Assembly: GCA_030593665.1 (NCBI GenBank)
Contig: JAUVGS010000101.1
Location: 1 to 7,193 of the forward strand
Length of the DNA: 7,193 bases
Direction of reading: 5' to 3'
Source of the DNA: Chitinivibrionales bacterium
Lineage (GTDB): Bacteria > Fibrobacterota > Chitinivibrionia > Chitinivibrionales > JANQEN01
Part shown: piece after piece, positions 6,222 to 7,193 of the stretch
Position numbering within the stretch: position 1 is the stretch's first letter
Layout of the letters: the number at the start of each line of letters is the position of its first letter
Notes under the pieces: model-generated
Databases searched by the model: none
The model's input: the letters and a program-made list of their open reading frames with translations, nothing else
Told to the model about the DNA's origin: nothing
Position numbers and translations under genes: made by a program

Positions 6222-6755
6222 TTACCCGAAGTAAACATCCTCATAGTCGGCACAAAACTCTTTACGTTTACAATCACCACAAAACAACCCAATCCAGACA
6301 GTATCAAACTGTTCCATAATCTGTTGAACCAAATCAGGGTCAGTGGTTATAATACCGTTTTCAAAATTCCGTTTGTTTGGGCCCTTTGCTCCCATGCCGG
6401 CACCGGTGAGGTTAGCACTGCCGGTAAAAACGAACAGACCGTCAACAACAACACTTTTAAAATGAACACGAGGACAAAGGATACGTTCAACGCCTTCTAC
6501 CAGGTTCGGATACCGGTCAAACTCTTTCCTGAAAATCGGCCCCGGTTCTTTTGCATGAATAAGCCTTATCTGAACATTACGGTGAACGAGATCAGACAAT
6601 ATTTCTAAAAAAGGAACATACGAATATCCCTTCTCAACATAGAGACCTTTAATATCAGCGGTCGCAACCCAGAGAAATTGTTGTGCAGAGGGGATCTTTT
6701 CAAGAAGTACCCGTTTGTATATCTGTTCGTTTGTTATAAATTCAGTAACAGGCAT
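6222..6755 (-). CDS. Single-HKD phospholipase D-like protein with C-terminal cysteine cluster
   Basis: This belongs to the phospholipase D/nuclease superfamily, whose members cleave phosphodiester bonds through a phosphohistidine intermediate. The product is 177 residues. The one HKD motif is HFKSVVVD (His98, Lys100, Asp105), followed by FTGSANLTGAG (110-120) and an Asn/Glu-containing segment RNFENGI (129-135), as in the family. Because two HKD motifs make one active site, this protein should work as a dimer, like the Nuc-type nucleases. No signal peptide is seen. The C-terminus has CGDCKRKEFC (Cys159, 162, 168), and Cys94 lies near the active site, so metal binding is possible. The ATG at 6755 has only a weak GGTG ribosome site 7 bases away. 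A small palindrome lies upstream at 6776-6788. Nucleic acid is a likelier substrate than lipid from size and family, but this is inference. Confidence 0.82.
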   Translation of the reverse strand: MPVTEFITNEQIYKRVLLEKIPSAQQFLWVATADIKGLYVEKGYSYVPFLEILSDLVHRNVQIRLIHAKEPGPIFRKEFDRYPNLVEGVERILCPRVHFKSVVVDGLFVFTGSANLTGAGMGAKGPNKRNFENGIITTDPDLVQQIMEQFDTVWIGLFCGDCKRKEFCADYEDVYFG

Positions 6756-6775
6756 AAATACACCGGCATTGCCAT

Positions 6776-6788
6776 TGACTAATAGTCA
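6776..6788. promoter_or_regulatory. Palindrome TGACTA-A-TAGTCA upstream of the PLD-like gene
   Basis: Six-base arms flank one central base, 21-33 bases before the PLD-like start. The position suits an operator or initiation region. A second inverted pair, AGTAA (6788-6792) with TTACT further right, overlaps it. No -35/-10 pair at usual spacing is evident. Confidence 0.3.
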
Positions 6789-6994
6789 GTAATTCCATCG
6801 CGGTGTTACTAGATCATTATTTGCATGTAATATACCTTGTTTTTGTGCAGCTTACAGAATATCTTGCATAAACGGCGAATGCTTACCGTAATCAGTATTG
6901 AAAGATACATGCCACCCTGACCCGGATAAACCAGAATAAGCACCTTAACGAAATAATTTCCGACCACGCATGCACCAGACAAGTTGGCCTTTTG
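6789..6994. other. Spacer between the PLD-like gene and the repeat array
   Basis: No gene is supported here. A minus-strand open frame that would begin inside the repeats crosses this stretch and includes a hydrophobic run (VKVLILVYPGQGGMYLSILI), but it has no ribosome site. Around 6921-6961 a segment GGATAAACC...TAAGCACCTTAACGAAAT resembles the core of the adjacent 76-base repeats and may be a decayed copy. Confidence 0.45.
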
Positions 6995-7070
6995 TAAGGT
7001 ACTAACGCGAGATAAACTCGCAAGTAAGTTCCTTATCAAATTCCTTTCTAAAAAACAAGAAAGCAATCTA
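6995..7070. repeat. 76-base structured repeat, copy 1
   Basis: It begins TAAGGTACTAAC. An outer stem TAAGGtACT (6995-7003) pairs with AGTtCCTTA (7027-7035) with one T-T mismatch, and an inner stem GCGAG (7007-7011) pairs with CTCGC (7017-7021) around ATAAA. A second hairpin, CTTTCT (7044-7049) with AGAAAG (7058-7063), completes the unit. The first 55 bases match copy 2 except at 7010 and 7018, which pair with each other. The sense strand is unknown. Confidence 0.88.
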
Positions 7071-7146
7071 TAAGGTACTAACGCGGGATAAACCCGCAAG
7101 TAAGTTCCTTATCAAATTCCTTTCTAACCGAAGAAAGCATTCGGAA
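7071..7146. repeat. 76-base structured repeat, copy 2
   Basis: This copy has the same architecture as copy 1, with inner stem GCGGG (7083-7087) / CCCGC (7093-7097). An A-T pair in copy 1 is replaced by G-C (7086 with 7094). The second hairpin is CTTTCT (7120-7125) / AGAAAG (7132-7137) with a loop two bases shorter. An alternative stem CCGAA (7128-7132) / TTCGG (7140-7144) competes with it. The unit length is still 76. Confidence 0.88.
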
Positions 7147-7193
7147 TAAAGTATTGTAACAAATAAATTTGTAACCAATACCTAAAAAACAAG
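7147..7193. repeat. Divergent third repeat copy, cut by the window edge
   Basis: It starts exactly 76 bases after copy 2, with TAAAGTATTGTAAC in place of TAAGGTACTAAC. It keeps a two-part hairpin with other bases: GTATTG (7151-7156) / CAATAC (7176-7181) outside and ACAAAT (7159-7164) / ATTTGT (7167-7172) inside. The closing CTAAAAAACAAG matches the loop of the second hairpin in copy 1 (7048-7059). The register and the shared tail make it a likely relative rather than an unrelated hairpin. Confidence 0.55.

Noticed and set aside
6809..7099. Minus-strand 96-codon frame with hydrophobic stretches
   Set aside because: Its start lies within the 76-base repeats, there is no ribosome site, and the repeats are explained by structure rather than coding.
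6995..7193. CRISPR array or integron attC sites
   Set aside because: There are no unique spacers between the repeats, and the RYYYAAC/GTTRRRY core sites of attC are not matched.
6995..7193. Type III toxin-antitoxin RNA array
   Set aside because: The tandem structured repeats fit loosely, but 76 bases is longer than I would expect, the third copy diverges strongly, and no toxin gene is in view. It is kept only as a possibility within the finding.

Overview
The window looks like bacterial chromosome, moderately AT-rich, with compact protein genes separated by AT-rich spacers. Shine-Dalgarno sites (AAGGA, AAGGG, AGAGG) precede several starts, and GTG starts occur. The FmdB-type zinc-ribbon gene with a long acidic tail is of a kind I associate with Desulfobacterota and neighbouring phyla. 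That is weak taxonomic evidence, and I cannot name a genus. There is no rRNA, tRNA, CRISPR array or intact transposase.

Left part (1-3162, genes on +). The window opens inside a subtilisin-like (S8) serine protease gene. The catalytic His, oxyanion Asn and catalytic Ser are visible, followed by two beta-rich accessory regions and a C-terminal Ada-like HxxxC/CxxC zinc-ribbon module. Its stop is followed by a 12-bp hairpin. Just beyond lies a 120-residue protein resembling the activation propeptide of kumamolisin-type proteases, encoded separately from the protease. A second terminator-like structure ends that gene. After a 200-base AT-rich spacer comes the FmdB-like gene with a good ribosome site.

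Middle part (3163-4917). A minus-strand PAPS-dependent sulfotransferase gene is followed, 17 bases after its stop, by a 43-codon reading frame with its own ribosome site. Upstream of the sulfotransferase lies about 800 bases of very AT-rich DNA. It holds no full gene, but it contains two short plus-strand reading frames (36 and 13 codons), each with a strong ribosome site. They look like the preserved beginnings of lost genes.

Right part (4918-7193, minus). A compact, apparently cytoplasmic GH37-type trehalase and a single-HKD phospholipase D-like protein with a C-terminal cysteine cluster lie in tandem. Between them is a 14-bp inverted repeat that pairs fully only as minus-strand RNA. The right end is an array of 76-base repeats. 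The first 55 bases of the first two copies differ at only two positions, and those two are base-pair partners in a hairpin. A third, divergent copy in the same 76-base register keeps a hairpin with different bases. This array is the strongest candidate for something undescribed, and it continues past the window edge.

The genes do not form one pathway. The functional pairings that can be argued are protease plus detached propeptide-like protein, and sulfotransferase plus small downstream frame.
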